From positions 1 through 64,000 of the forward strand of contig LSKF01000163.1 in assembly GCA_001556995.1 (NCBI GenBank): a stretch of 64,000 nucleotides of DNA. Reading direction: 5' to 3'. Below, piece by piece: positions 1-9,051 of this stretch. This DNA comes from Erythrobacteraceae bacterium CCH12-C2. Lineage in GTDB: Bacteria; Pseudomonadota; Alphaproteobacteria; Sphingomonadales; Sphingomonadaceae. A program made the position numbers and the translations under genes. Within the stretch, counting starts at the first letter, position 1. Each line of letters starts with the position of its first letter. The notes below the pieces were generated by a model, which worked only from the letters and a program-made list of their open reading frames with translations, did not search any database and was not told the origin of the DNA.

Positions 1-132
1 GCGATGATCGACAACATCGCGTTCCAGACCAACCTTCTCGCGCTCAACGCCGGCCTCTCCCGCCCGTGCCGCCTCGACCCCGGCGTTGAGCGCGAGAAGG
101 TTGGTCTGGAACGCGATGTTGTCGATCATCGC
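1..132. repeat. Perfect fold-back inverted repeat at window edge
   Basis: Bases 1-53 are the exact reverse complement of bases 80-132, with a 26-base spacer. Both arms encode the MCP hairpin tip, one on each strand. Perfect arms of this length inside a conserved coding motif suggest a palindromic read or contig-end artefact rather than a functional element. Confidence 0.9.
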
Positions 133-1368
133 TGTGATCTCGGAGATTTCGACGCTGGCGGTTTCGATTTGGCCCATCGCCTGGATGGCGCGGCCAACCA
201 CCTCGCCGCCGGTCACCGCCTCTTCGCGGGTTTGCCGCATCGTCCCGCTGACGCCGACCGCAAGGCTCGCATTTTCCTCAACATTGGCGGTCAGAACGGC
301 CATGGCCGAGGAGGAGACCTGCAAGCTGCTGGCCTGTTCCTCGCTCCGGCTGGCAAGATCGCTCATCGCCTGCTCAATCTCCGATGAGGTCAGATTGATC
401 GCGCCGATGCTATCCCTGACCGTGCCCATGGCCTGGCTCAGCCGCTCCATCGCGCTGTTGAAGTCATCGGCGAGCGAGCGGAACGCGGGCGGCATGTCAG
501 TGAGACGTACGCTGAGGTCCGATTGCGCAACCGCCGCAAGGTGCTGGCCGATGCGGGCCACGGCCTCCTCGCGTTCGGCGACTGACCGCTGCCGGTCCAC
601 GGCGGCATCGCGGAACACCATCATCGCCTGCGCCATCGCGCCCAGTTCGTCGCCGCGTTCGGTGCCGGGGATGGCGACGTCATTAGCCCCGCGCGCGAGA
701 TCGGTCACAGACTTGGTGAGGGCGACGATCGGCCGTGCGATGGAGCGGGTCAGGGCACGCGAGAGCACCAGCGCAAGCCCGATCAGGATCGCCGCGCCCA
801 GCCCCAGCGCAACCCAGGCCATGGTGATGACCCAGGCCTGCCGCTCGCTCTGTTCGGCAATGGCTGCGTGCTGGGCATCGCGGATGTCGCGCAAAGGGTT
901 GACGGCATCGCTCACCAGCACCTTCTTGCCCGCCGCGCGGATCGCCGCCTGCGCCCCGTCGCGCTGACCGGCCTTGACCAAGGCGACAAATTTGTCCCCC
1001 CAGTCGCGCCGCCACTTGAGCGTCTCCTCGCGGCTGATGCGCACCTTGTCCTGAAGGGGCGTGCCTGCCAGCGCCGTCTCCAGCTCGCGTGAGGCCTTGT
1101 CGTAATCGTCGCGGCCTTCGTAATAGGATTTCAGATAGCTTTCGTCGGCCGTCACCAGGAACCCGCGCAGCTGGCTGTTCTGGCGCAGCAGTGCGGTTTC
1201 CAGCGCCAGCACGTTGGCGAGGATCTCGTGGCTCGCCGTGTTCTTTGCGGTGACTGAGGAGATCATCGCGAGGCTTACCCCGCAGGCCACCATCACCGCC
1301 GCTGCGACCAAGTTAAGCACCAGAAAGGCGAAGCCGAGACGGCGGGGAATGTTCATACGGTCAAGCAT
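1..1368 (-). CDS. Methyl-accepting chemotaxis protein, 3' end broken by a fold-back
   Basis: Chemoreceptor that would pass ligand signals to CheA/CheW at the inner membrane. Reading leftwards from ATG at 1368 (MLDRMNIPRR), the protein has a first membrane segment at about residues 8-35, a periplasmic region to about 185, a second membrane segment, a HAMP region (LTRSIARPIVAL) and a signalling domain with the hairpin-tip motif IDNIAFQTNLLALNAG followed by VEAARAGEAG. The family normally continues GRGFAVVA; here the sequence instead folds back on itself at about base 53 and reads as nonsense (VEREKVGLERD) to the edge, although the frame stays open. AAGAGGA lies 12 bases before the start; ATG at 1356 is an alternative. 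The family is clear from the motifs. The missing 3' end may be an assembly artefact. Confidence 0.85.
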   Translation of the reverse strand, partial: MLDRMNIPRRLGFAFLVLNLVAAAVMVACGVSLAMISSVTAKNTASHEILANVLALETALLRQNSQLRGFLVTADESYLKSYYEGRDDYDKASRELETALAGTPLQDKVRISREETLKWRRDWGDKFVALVKAGQRDGAQAAIRAAGKKVLVSDAVNPLRDIRDAQHAAIAEQSERQAWVITMAWVALGLGAAILIGLALVLSRALTRSIARPIVALTKSVTDLARGANDVAIPGTERGDELGAMAQAMMVFRDAAVDRQRSVAEREEAVARIGQHLAAVAQSDLSVRLTDMPPAFRSLADDFNSAMERLSQAMGTVRDSIGAINLTSSEIEQAMSDLASRSEEQASSLQVSSSAMAVLTANVEENASLAVGVSGTMRQTREEAVTGGEVVGRAIQAMGQIETASVEISEITAMIDNIAFQTNLLALNAGVEAARAGEAGVEREKVGLERDVVDHR

Positions 1369-1410
1369 GGCGGGGGGTCCTCTTGTCCAAGATCATGCGC
1401 GCCCGCTTGA

Positions 1411-3930
1411 TCAGAAGGCGTAGCGCAGCGATGCGGTGACAGTGCGCCCGTTCATCACCTGAGCATTGGCAAGACCCGAGGCGGGTATCGTGGGCGCGGC
1501 GATCTGCACCACCGCCAATTCGTCGAAGACGTTGAAGGCGTTGAGCGCGACCGTTACGCCATTCACCGGGCGGTATTGCACGAAGGGGCTGACCAGCACG
1601 TAACCGGGCTGGACCAGCTGGTTGGTGTCCTGCGCGAAGCTTTCGGTGGTGCCGTTGACGGCAGCGCCGAACGTGACCGCGCCGAACTCGGCAGAGGGAC
1701 GCAGGAAGAAGGCGAAATCGGGGATGTGGCGGGGGGTCAGCCCGTTGAAGGACTCGTCGATCTGGTCTTTGTCGATGCTCGCATCGGTCCAGGTCGCGCC
1801 TGCCACGAGCGTGAAGGGCCCGCGGCGCCATTCGCCCTCGAACTCGATACCCTTGGCGCTGTAGGTGCGCTCGACAGGCAACACCACGGCCTGCCCCGTT
1901 GCATCCGCTGCAATCTGGAAATTGCGCTCATCGGTCGAGGCCCAGAAGCCGGTCAGGAAAGCGGTCAGGCCATCGCGACGAAATTTCACACCGACTTCGG
2001 CTTGCCTGACAATCGACACCGCAAGTGCGGGGTCACGCGGCGCTCCGGTGCGTGGATTGAGCGCTTCCGAGCCGATCGCGGTCTCCGCGCTCGCCCGCCC
2101 GCCACGGCTATAGCGGGCGAAGGCCGAAAGGCTCGCGGCGAAGCGGTAATTCACCCCGGCCGAATAGGAGAGATAGTCGTAATCGTAATCGATTGCGGTC
2201 GGCTGGGTCAGCGACAGGGTCGCCACCCGGCTTTCCGCAACCGAAATCTGCCCGTCGCTGTTGACGTCGAGCGGCACGAAGGCCGGGCGCCCGCCGCCGA
2301 AGCTGGACGAGAAGATTTGGCCCACGACGTCGCCCCTGTCCCACCGCAGGCTCGCACCCACCGCCAGCTTGCCGATCTGGTAGTTCACCGAGGCATAGGG
2401 AGCGACGATGTCGTAGTTCACATCATAGCGGTTATGGTAGACGTTGAACGGCAGGCCGACCGCAAAGCCGTAGGCGAGCGTGCCGCCGTCGGTCACCGGC
2501 ACGCTGGTCGCGGTGGTGATGTTCACCGGCGCATTGCGCCCGCCGCCAGCGAGGTCCTGCAAGGTACTGGTGAAGTTCCAGAACATGGCGAGATCCTGGC
2601 TGGATGTGTAGAGCCCCGCAGTGGTGGTCAGCTTGCCTTCGCCCACCTCCCACACGCGGGTGGCGCGCAAATCGTTGGTGGCATTGTCGAGGCTTTCGAG
2701 GTCAGCGTGGAGCCGTACCGTCAGCGCCAGCAAGCGCGCATCGGTGATCGCCTGCCCGGCCAGCGGCCCAGCGGCGTAGCTCAGCCGCGCGCCCGGGCCG
2801 CCGAACCGCGTGAAGAAGGGTGCAGGCGCGCTGATGAAGGGCACCGCGTCATTGTAGGCGCCGCTCACATCGGAAAAGCGGAAGCGGTTGGTGACAGTGA
2901 ACCCGGCGATGTCGAATTGCGCCTCCAGTCCCAGCGCCTTGACCTTGGCGGCAAGCCCGTCGGCCGCGTCGATCAGGACCGGGCGGTTATTGGCGTCGAC
3001 CTCGGCATAGCTGCGGGTCAGCGGCGAGAGGTAGCCCTGCTCGCGGATGTTATAACCCGGCAGGAAGCCGATGATGGGATTGGCGTCTGTCCCGCTGATG
3101 GCGATCGGCAGGGTGCCGTAATTGGGCTGCCGGTCGTCGAGATATTTGCCATAGACGCGGATATAGCCGTTTTCGAATTCCTTGGTGAGGTTGGCCTTGA
3201 TCTGGCCGCCCGAAAAGCCGTTGAAGCCGATCTCGCGCGGGCCTTCGCCCTGGCGGTAGAAGCCGCCCGCATGGAACCGCCAACCATCGCCGAGCGGGGC
3301 GCCATAGGCGAAATCGATGCGCTTCAAGTCATGGCCGATCCCGCTCGACACCTGCATCACCCCGCCCGCGGTCTCGCCCGTCTTCGAGATGAAGTTGATG
3401 AGCCCACCCGGCGAATTCGAGGCGAAGGTCGAGGCAGAGCCCCCGCGGATCGCCTGAACCTGCGACAGCGTCAGGTCGGCGCGCAGGAACTGGTCGATCC
3501 CGGCGAACTGGATATCGCCGAATTCGAGCACCGGCAGACCGTCTTCCTGCAATTGCAGGAACTTCGAGCCCTCCGCCGCCAGCGGCAGCCCGCGGATGGT
3601 AATCGCCGAGAAGCCGTCGATGTCTGAGGTTTCCGAACGGATGCCGGGAATGTTCTGCATGATCCCGGCGATCGAGCTCACCGAAAGCTGGGCGAGGTCA
3701 TGATCGTCAAGGACGCTCGCCGAGATCGCGGTGTCGAGCAGATCGCGACCCTTGGCGACCCCGGTGGTGAAGGATTTGGGAGCCGCTGTGGGCGTGGCGG
3801 GTGCGGCGGTGTCGGCAACCACAGTGGCCGTCTCCGCACTGCTACCGTCGGTGGCGGCTCCTTCGGCATAGGCCGGGACGGCGGCGGTGGAAGCGAGCAG
3901 TGCGGTGAGGATGGGCGCGCGAAGACGCAT
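1411..3930 (-). CDS. TonB-dependent receptor with an EF-hand loop (paralogue 1)
   Basis: Outer-membrane active transporter powered by TonB-ExbB-ExbD; substrate unknown. 839 residues, usual for the family. Signal peptide MRLRAPILTALLASTAAVPAYA, plug domain (RGLPLAAEGSKF; STFASNSPGG at about 165-175), then a 22-strand-type barrel ending in the aromatic RTVTASLRYAF. Residues 555-566, DVNSDGQISVAE, form a textbook 12-residue calcium-binding EF-hand loop, probably in an extracellular loop just before the conserved strand YSAGVNYRFA. GGAG sits 9 bases before the ATG. The paralogue at 5400-7907 matches it nearly throughout, including the EF-hand. Divergent from the DUF2332 gene. I infer import of a metal-bound or calcium-stabilised ligand; the substrate cannot be read from sequence. 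Confidence 0.9.
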   Translation of the reverse strand: MRLRAPILTALLASTAAVPAYAEGAATDGSSAETATVVADTAAPATPTAAPKSFTTGVAKGRDLLDTAISASVLDDHDLAQLSVSSIAGIMQNIPGIRSETSDIDGFSAITIRGLPLAAEGSKFLQLQEDGLPVLEFGDIQFAGIDQFLRADLTLSQVQAIRGGSASTFASNSPGGLINFISKTGETAGGVMQVSSGIGHDLKRIDFAYGAPLGDGWRFHAGGFYRQGEGPREIGFNGFSGGQIKANLTKEFENGYIRVYGKYLDDRQPNYGTLPIAISGTDANPIIGFLPGYNIREQGYLSPLTRSYAEVDANNRPVLIDAADGLAAKVKALGLEAQFDIAGFTVTNRFRFSDVSGAYNDAVPFISAPAPFFTRFGGPGARLSYAAGPLAGQAITDARLLALTVRLHADLESLDNATNDLRATRVWEVGEGKLTTTAGLYTSSQDLAMFWNFTSTLQDLAGGGRNAPVNITTATSVPVTDGGTLAYGFAVGLPFNVYHNRYDVNYDIVAPYASVNYQIGKLAVGASLRWDRGDVVGQIFSSSFGGGRPAFVPLDVNSDGQISVAESRVATLSLTQPTAIDYDYDYLSYSAGVNYRFAASLSAFARYSRGGRASAETAIGSEALNPRTGAPRDPALAVSIVRQAEVGVKFRRDGLTAFLTGFWASTDERNFQIAADATGQAVVLPVERTYSAKGIEFEGEWRRGPFTLVAGATWTDASIDKDQIDESFNGLTPRHIPDFAFFLRPSAEFGAVTFGAAVNGTTESFAQDTNQLVQPGYVLVSPFVQYRPVNGVTVALNAFNVFDELAVVQIAAPTIPASGLANAQVMNGRTVTASLRYAF
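2233..2268 (-). other. EF-hand loop coding segment in TBDR 1
   Basis: Encodes residues 555-566, DVNSDGQISVAE. Positions 1 (D), 3 (N), 5 (D), 6 (G), 8 (I), 9 (S) and 12 (E) fit the canonical calcium-coordinating loop. Confidence 0.75.
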
Positions 3931-4096
3931 GGTGGAAACACTCCGTTCGTTGAGCCTGAAAATGCGAGGGTGGCGATAATTCGGCCCCGCTTAACCACAC
4001 GGCCCGAGGGGGATCGGTAAAGCTACGGGGATGGCCGGTCGGGCGTCGGAGCTGCGCACTTTCCCGTAGCGCGGGCGCGGATAGTATTGTTTTTCT

Positions 4097-5266
4097 GTGT
4101 TCTACGGAGGCGCTCCCCTCGGCCAATTGCAGGCGGTGCGCTTGACCTTTCTGTCTCATCCCGATGATCTTGCCGTGCTGGCGCAACCCTGGGCCCGGGA
4201 GCGCTCGCGCGCTCTGCGCCAGTTGGTGATCGAGGCGCGCAAGGCACGCGGCTTCGGCAAACCGCTCGCCGCGGCGCTGATGCAGGGTCTTGCGCGGGTG
4301 CTGCCGCGCGCGCCGCAGCTGTTCGAGACGATTGAGCACTGGCCCTGCGACCTCGCCTCGGACGGGGTGATCTTCCGCCTCAATGCCGGGCTTCACGCGC
4401 TGGCGCTGGCCGGGCGGGCGAAGGGGCTGGAGCCACTCTACGGCGTCGATGGCCCGCCGCGGATGGTGCCGCCCGCCGCGCTCGACCGCGCGCTGGTGCA
4501 GGTGCTGAACGATGAAGCCGAAGCGCTGTTCGACTGGCTATCGCACCCCACCCAGACCAACGAGGTCGCCCGCGTCGCCGGGCTGGTCGCCGCATTGCTC
4601 GAACTCGGGCGCAGTGGACCGATGCCCTGCGAGGTGCTGGAACTGGGCGCGAGCGCGGGGCTCAACCTCAATCTCATGCACTATGCATTCGACCTCGGCG
4701 GGCAGCCGGTCTGCGCCACGACAAGCACGGTGCGCCTCGCCCCCGCGTGGCGTGGGCGCGCGGTGGCAGCCGGGCCGCTGACGATCACACAGGCGCGTGG
4801 GGTCGATCTCCACCCCCTCGATGTGACCGATCCCGCCGACCGCCAGAGCCTCGAGGCCTATGTCTGGCCCGGCGAGACCGCGCGCAGCGCGCGGCTGGCG
4901 GCGGCGATCGGGATTGCCCGCGCGCACCCCCCGCTGGTCGAGCCGGGCCTCGCAAGCGCCTGGCTGCTGCGCCGCTTCGCCGCCCCCCAATCCGCCGGTG
5001 TCCGACGCGTCGTGTTCCATTCGATGGTGCTGCAATATGCAAGCGCCGCCGAGCGCGCTGCGATCGACACCGCTTTCGCGCTGGCAGGGGCAAACGCCCA
5101 GGCAGACCGCCCGCTCGCCCGTGTCGCCATCGAATGGCGCGCTGACCGCAAGGCGGTGGAGCTGCGCATCGCCGAATGGGACGGCGGCGCGGGTCAGGGC
5201 GAGGCGCGGCTGGCAGCGACTTGCCACCCTTACGGTGAATGGATCGACTGGCACGGACTCGCCTGA
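4097..5266 (+). CDS. DUF2332 family protein
   Basis: Cytoplasmic protein of about 389 residues in the DUF2332 family, whose function is not established. Diagnostic stretch: EVLELGASAGLNLNLMHYAF (about residues 178-197), which resembles the glycine-rich SAM-binding loop of methyltransferases, so a methyltransferase-like fold is plausible but unproven. No signal peptide or membrane segments. The frame opens with GTG at 4097, but the only good Shine-Dalgarno (GGAGG) lies inside codons 4-6, so the true start may be further in, for example GTG at 4136. It lies between the two EF-hand TBDR paralogues, divergent from the first and 133 bases ahead of the second on the same strand. A link to their substrate is possible but unsupported. 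Confidence 0.75.
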   Translation: MFYGGAPLGQLQAVRLTFLSHPDDLAVLAQPWARERSRALRQLVIEARKARGFGKPLAAALMQGLARVLPRAPQLFETIEHWPCDLASDGVIFRLNAGLHALALAGRAKGLEPLYGVDGPPRMVPPAALDRALVQVLNDEAEALFDWLSHPTQTNEVARVAGLVAALLELGRSGPMPCEVLELGASAGLNLNLMHYAFDLGGQPVCATTSTVRLAPAWRGRAVAAGPLTITQARGVDLHPLDVTDPADRQSLEAYVWPGETARSARLAAAIGIARAHPPLVEPGLASAWLLRRFAAPQSAGVRRVVFHSMVLQYASAAERAAIDTAFALAGANAQADRPLARVAIEWRADRKAVELRIAEWDGGAGQGEARLAATCHPYGEWIDWHGLA

Positions 5267-5399
5267 GCGGCGCGGCGGATCAGCGATTATGCCTAGGGCC
5301 GGCTTTCGCATCTGCCAATTCTTGCCAGCGTAACGGCAGGCTGCACCCGATGAAACGGGCCTGAGGGTAGGTGCCGGCACAAACGGGGGGAGCTTGCCC

Positions 5400-7907
5400 A
5401 TGAAACGCAAAACGATCTTGCTTCTGTTCACGGCCAGCGCCGCCTTTGCTGCCCCGGCGATGGCCGAGAATACCACCGAAACAGACACCACTGAGGCCGC
5501 AGCGGTAGCCGACGTGGAAGCGGCTCCGCCCGCCGCCGTCGTCAAGCCGCCCGCCGAGATCTTCTCGACCGGCATGGCCAAAGGCCGCGACCGGCTCGAC
5601 AGTGCGACTTCGACGTCCGCGCTGAAGGGCGACGACATCGACCGCTTCGGCCCGCGCCCGCTCGGTGAGGTGCTGCGCACCATGGCGGGGCTGCGGGTCG
5701 CCACGGGGATCGGCGAGGGCAACAACAATTACACCGTGCGCGGCCTGCCGCTTGCCGCGGGCGGCTCCAAATACATGCAGTTTCAGGAAGACGGGTTGCC
5801 GGTGCTCGAATTCGGCGATCTCTTCAACGTCGCCACCGATGTCTATTTGCGCAATGATTTCTCCGTCGGCGCCATTGAGACGATCCGCGGCGGCTCGGCC
5901 TCGACCTTCGCTTCCAATTCGCCGGGCGGGATCATCAACGTGATCTCGCGCACCGGGGAGCGGGAAGGCGGACGGGCGCAGCTCACCACCGGGCTCGACT
6001 TCGACGAGAAGCGCCTCGATTTCGATTACGGTGCCAAGCTGGGCGAGAACACGCGGATGTACATCGGCGGGTTCTACCGTCAGGGCGAAGGCCCGCGCGA
6101 TATCGGGTTCACCGGCTGGCGCGGCGGGCAGATCAAGGCCAACATCACCCGCACCTTCGAGGGCGGCTATGTGCGCGCCTATTTCAAGCTCCTCGACGAC
6201 CGCTCGCCGACCTTCGCACCTTATGCAGTCAACATCACTGGGACCAATGAGGCCCCCGTCATCCGCAGCTTTCCGGGCTTCGACCTCCGGCGGGATTCGA
6301 CCCTTTCGCCCTTCCTTGGACCGGTCATCACGCTTGATCGCAACAATCAGCCGGTGGCTCTGCCGATCAGCACGGGGCAGACCACCAAGTCGCGCTCGAT
6401 CGGGTTTGAGGCGCAGTTCGAGCTGGCCGGATGGACCATCACCGAAAGAATGCGTTACGCCGTCAACGGCGGCGATTTCAGCCGGATGTTCCCCAACCGT
6501 CAGAACACCGTCACCGCCTTCGCCAACTCCATTGGCGGGGCGGGATCAACCGCCGCCTATGCCAGCGGGCCGCTGGCGGGCCAGGCGATCCCCGGCAGTA
6601 GTCTGATCAACGGCAATGGCCTGCTGTCGCTCTATTTCGTGAGCTTCGTGCGGGCGCGTTCGCTCGACAACTTCACCAATGATCTGCGCGCCAGCAAGGT
6701 GTGGGACGTAAGCGGCGGCAAGTTGACCACCACCGCCGGGCTTTACCTCGCCACACAGGAACTCGACACAACCTGGCTCCACACCGCGATGATCGTCGAT
6801 GCCAATGGCGGCGGCCAAACGGCGCAGGTCGATATTTTCAACGCTGCTGGCCAGCCGCAGACGCTCAATGGCTATTTCGCATTCGGGCGCGAGAGCAGCC
6901 TGTTCCGGCGCATCTTCGATGTCGATTACCGGGTGCTTGCCCCTTACGGCTCGGTCAACTTCCACATCGGCAAGCTCGCGATCGGCGGCTCGCTGCGTTA
7001 CGACACCGGACGCGTGCGCGGGCAGTTGTTCGGGGCGGATCTCGGCGGCGGGCGGCAGGGCCTGACCAGCTTCGATTTCAACCGCGACGGAGTGATCAAC
7101 CCGGCCGAACGGCGCACCGCCTTCCTGCCGCTGGATCGCCCCGCGCCGGTCAATTACGATTACGGCTATCTCAACTATTCGGTCGGCGTGAATTACCGTG
7201 TGGCCGAGCCGTTTTCGGTCTTCGCCCGCTACAGCAAGGGCGCGCGGGCGGCGGCCGACAAGGTGCTGTTCACCCCCACGGTCGATGCCCTCACCGGCAA
7301 TGTCCCGAGCGGCGACCGGCAGGACGATGTGATCCAGTACGAGGCCGGCTTCAAGCTGCGACGCGGCGGGATCACCGTCAACGGCACGGTGTTCCATGTC
7401 GAGGCCGAGGACCAGAACGTGCTCAACGGCGCGGCGAATGCGACCAACCGGGTCTACGAGGCCGAAGGGGTGGAGCTCGAAGGCACCTTCACCCGCGGCG
7501 TGTTCAGCCTGATGGCGGCCGCAACCTACACGCGGGCCAAGATCACCGAGGACCGCATCGGCGGCACCTTCACCGGCAAGGAACCCCGCCACCAGCCCGA
7601 CTGGGTGTTCGTCGCTGTCCCGCAGATTGATTTCGGCCGGTTCGCGGCTGGGGCCAACATCGTCACCATCACCGGCAGCTATTCGCAGGACAACAATCTC
7701 TTGCGCATGCCCGGCTTCACCACCGTCGGCGCCTATATCGAGGCCCGGCCGGCCGAAAATCTGCGCCTTACTGTCAGCGCGCAGAACCTGTTCGACACGC
7801 TCGGCATCTTCGAGGTCAATCAGGGCAGCGTGCCCGCCAACGGCATCGGCTTTGCGCGCGCGGCGAATGGACGCACGGTGCAAGCCTCGCTGCGGCTCGA
7901 ATTCTGA
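5400..7907 (+). CDS. TonB-dependent receptor with an EF-hand loop (paralogue 2)
   Basis: Outer-membrane TonB-dependent transporter, 835 residues. ATG at 5400 is preferred over TTG at 5394 because GGGGGAG lies 8 bases upstream of it. Signal peptide MKRKTILLLFTASAAFAAPA, plug with RGLPLAAGGSKYM and STFASNSPGG, C-terminal RTVQASLRLEF. Residues 559-570, DFNRDGVINPAE, are again a perfect EF-hand loop, at the same place as in the paralogue and followed by the shared strand YSVGVNYRVA. Conservation of the loop in both copies, while the surrounding loops differ, argues that metal binding there is selected. A short hairpin follows the stop. Substrate unknown; iron-siderophore, lanthanide or calcium-bound polymer are all possible. 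Confidence 0.9.
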   Translation: MKRKTILLLFTASAAFAAPAMAENTTETDTTEAAAVADVEAAPPAAVVKPPAEIFSTGMAKGRDRLDSATSTSALKGDDIDRFGPRPLGEVLRTMAGLRVATGIGEGNNNYTVRGLPLAAGGSKYMQFQEDGLPVLEFGDLFNVATDVYLRNDFSVGAIETIRGGSASTFASNSPGGIINVISRTGEREGGRAQLTTGLDFDEKRLDFDYGAKLGENTRMYIGGFYRQGEGPRDIGFTGWRGGQIKANITRTFEGGYVRAYFKLLDDRSPTFAPYAVNITGTNEAPVIRSFPGFDLRRDSTLSPFLGPVITLDRNNQPVALPISTGQTTKSRSIGFEAQFELAGWTITERMRYAVNGGDFSRMFPNRQNTVTAFANSIGGAGSTAAYASGPLAGQAIPGSSLINGNGLLSLYFVSFVRARSLDNFTNDLRASKVWDVSGGKLTTTAGLYLATQELDTTWLHTAMIVDANGGGQTAQVDIFNAAGQPQTLNGYFAFGRESSLFRRIFDVDYRVLAPYGSVNFHIGKLAIGGSLRYDTGRVRGQLFGADLGGGRQGLTSFDFNRDGVINPAERRTAFLPLDRPAPVNYDYGYLNYSVGVNYRVAEPFSVFARYSKGARAAADKVLFTPTVDALTGNVPSGDRQDDVIQYEAGFKLRRGGITVNGTVFHVEAEDQNVLNGAANATNRVYEAEGVELEGTFTRGVFSLMAAATYTRAKITEDRIGGTFTGKEPRHQPDWVFVAVPQIDFGRFAAGANIVTITGSYSQDNNLLRMPGFTTVGAYIEARPAENLRLTVSAQNLFDTLGIFEVNQGSVPANGIGFARAANGRTVQASLRLEF
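7074..7109 (+). other. EF-hand loop coding segment in TBDR 2
   Basis: Encodes DFNRDGVINPAE, with D, N, D, G, I, N and E at the canonical EF-hand positions 1, 3, 5, 6, 8, 9 and 12. Confidence 0.75.
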
Positions 7908-7909
7908 CA

Positions 7910-7932
7910 GAAAGAAGGCCTGTCCTTCTTTC
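7910..7932 (+). terminator. Possible terminator hairpin after TBDR 2
   Basis: GAAAGAAGG and CCTTCTTTC pair over 9 bp around a 5-base loop, 3 bases after the stop codon. There is no T-run, so it is only a weak intrinsic terminator candidate. Confidence 0.35.
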
Positions 7933-8009
7933 GCGGTACCAATGGCAGAGGGTCAGGGCGCGACCGCTGACCCTCTGGCGCTTCCGGCGCTGTCCCTTGC
8001 GTCCCTTGT

Positions 8010-8954
8010 CTACGAGCCCTGATCGCCCTGTCCGCGCGCGCCGATCCGCTGTGCTGCCACCTTGGCCATCAATCCGTTCTTGTGCCCCACGCCGGGCACG
8101 CGTTCGATGGTCCATCCGAAGGGGGCGCCCATCCTTGCGGCGACCTCGCGGCCTTGCGCATAAAAGGTCTGGCCGCGGGCATAGCGGTGCGGGCCCTGGC
8201 GGTTGGCTTCAGGGGTGGTGCGCAGGTCGGGGTCTGTGGTGTCGGTGTCGGCGGTGCCGAGCAGGATCAGCAGCGGCTTGCCCAGCGCTGCCTTGAGGGT
8301 TTGCGCATCCAACGACGTGTCGCCGAGGCCATAGGGAAAAGCCTGCGCGGGATCGGGCATCGTGTACCACCCGGCATTGGCGGCAATCGCCAGCGCAATC
8401 CGCGCTTCCGGCATGAACATCACATACCGATGGACAAACTGCGCCCCGGCGGAATGGCCGTAGATCGTATAGCGTGGCACCTGCGTTCCGAAGCGCTGGC
8501 GCACGTCATCGAACAGCGGCTCAATTGCCGCGAAAGACCACGTTTCGCGCGGGCGGGGCGTGCCGTCGGCCTCGGTGAAGAAGCCGGTGTTGTAGCCGAG
8601 CGATCCGGGAAACCGCGCTGCGTCAAATTCGGGCACGATGACGATGAAGCGATATTGCTGCGCCAGCGCGGCCCATTCGTCGCGATACCGGTCCGCGTCG
8701 CGGTTGACCCCGTGCATCACCACCACCACGGGGGTGTCCGGCGTCACGGCATCGGGCAATTGATACCATACCCGCAGGCTCGGCCCGGCCCAGCCGGTAA
8801 AAGTGAACTGCCCGCGCGGGTCTATGCTGTCAGGCCCAGCCGCTGCCACCGGTCTGCTCGCAGCAAGGCCGAGGCCGAGCGCCATCGCCAGTATCAGCAA
8901 CAGGCGGCCCACCGCCCAGCGCGGTCGGACATTCGCGCTGTGTGTGTATGGCAA
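8010..8954 (-). CDS. Secreted alpha/beta hydrolase (depolymerase-like)
   Basis: Serine hydrolase of the alpha/beta fold, 314 residues, probably exported (hydrophobic RLLLILAMALGLGLAASRP followed by VAAAG). An oxyanion-loop region PVVVVMHGVNRDADRY precedes the nucleophile elbow GHSAG (Ser168) and a late histidine (GVGHKNG). The pattern resembles polyhydroxybutyrate depolymerase or LpqC-like esterases. No ATG fits: TTG at 8954 is chosen because GGGAG lies 7 bases upstream; GTG at 8912 is a weaker alternative. Convergent with the second EF-hand TBDR. Substrate unknown. Confidence 0.8.
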   Translation of the reverse strand: MPYTHSANVRPRWAVGRLLLILAMALGLGLAASRPVAAAGPDSIDPRGQFTFTGWAGPSLRVWYQLPDAVTPDTPVVVVMHGVNRDADRYRDEWAALAQQYRFIVIVPEFDAARFPGSLGYNTGFFTEADGTPRPRETWSFAAIEPLFDDVRQRFGTQVPRYTIYGHSAGAQFVHRYVMFMPEARIALAIAANAGWYTMPDPAQAFPYGLGDTSLDAQTLKAALGKPLLILLGTADTDTTDPDLRTTPEANRQGPHRYARGQTFYAQGREVAARMGAPFGWTIERVPGVGHKNGLMAKVAAQRIGARGQGDQGS

Positions 8955-9051
8955 AGCATGTCTCCCACGGCGCAGGCGGTGTCGTGCGCTGCTGCATCAT
9001 GCTTAGCTGCCCCCCTCCCGGCGGGCAATGCCGCCGCCCGGTCCGCGCCTC

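Noticed and set aside
1..52. A second, plus-strand chemoreceptor tip sequence
   Set aside because: It is only the mirror of the minus-strand gene made by the fold-back; the frame turns to nonsense right after the motif.
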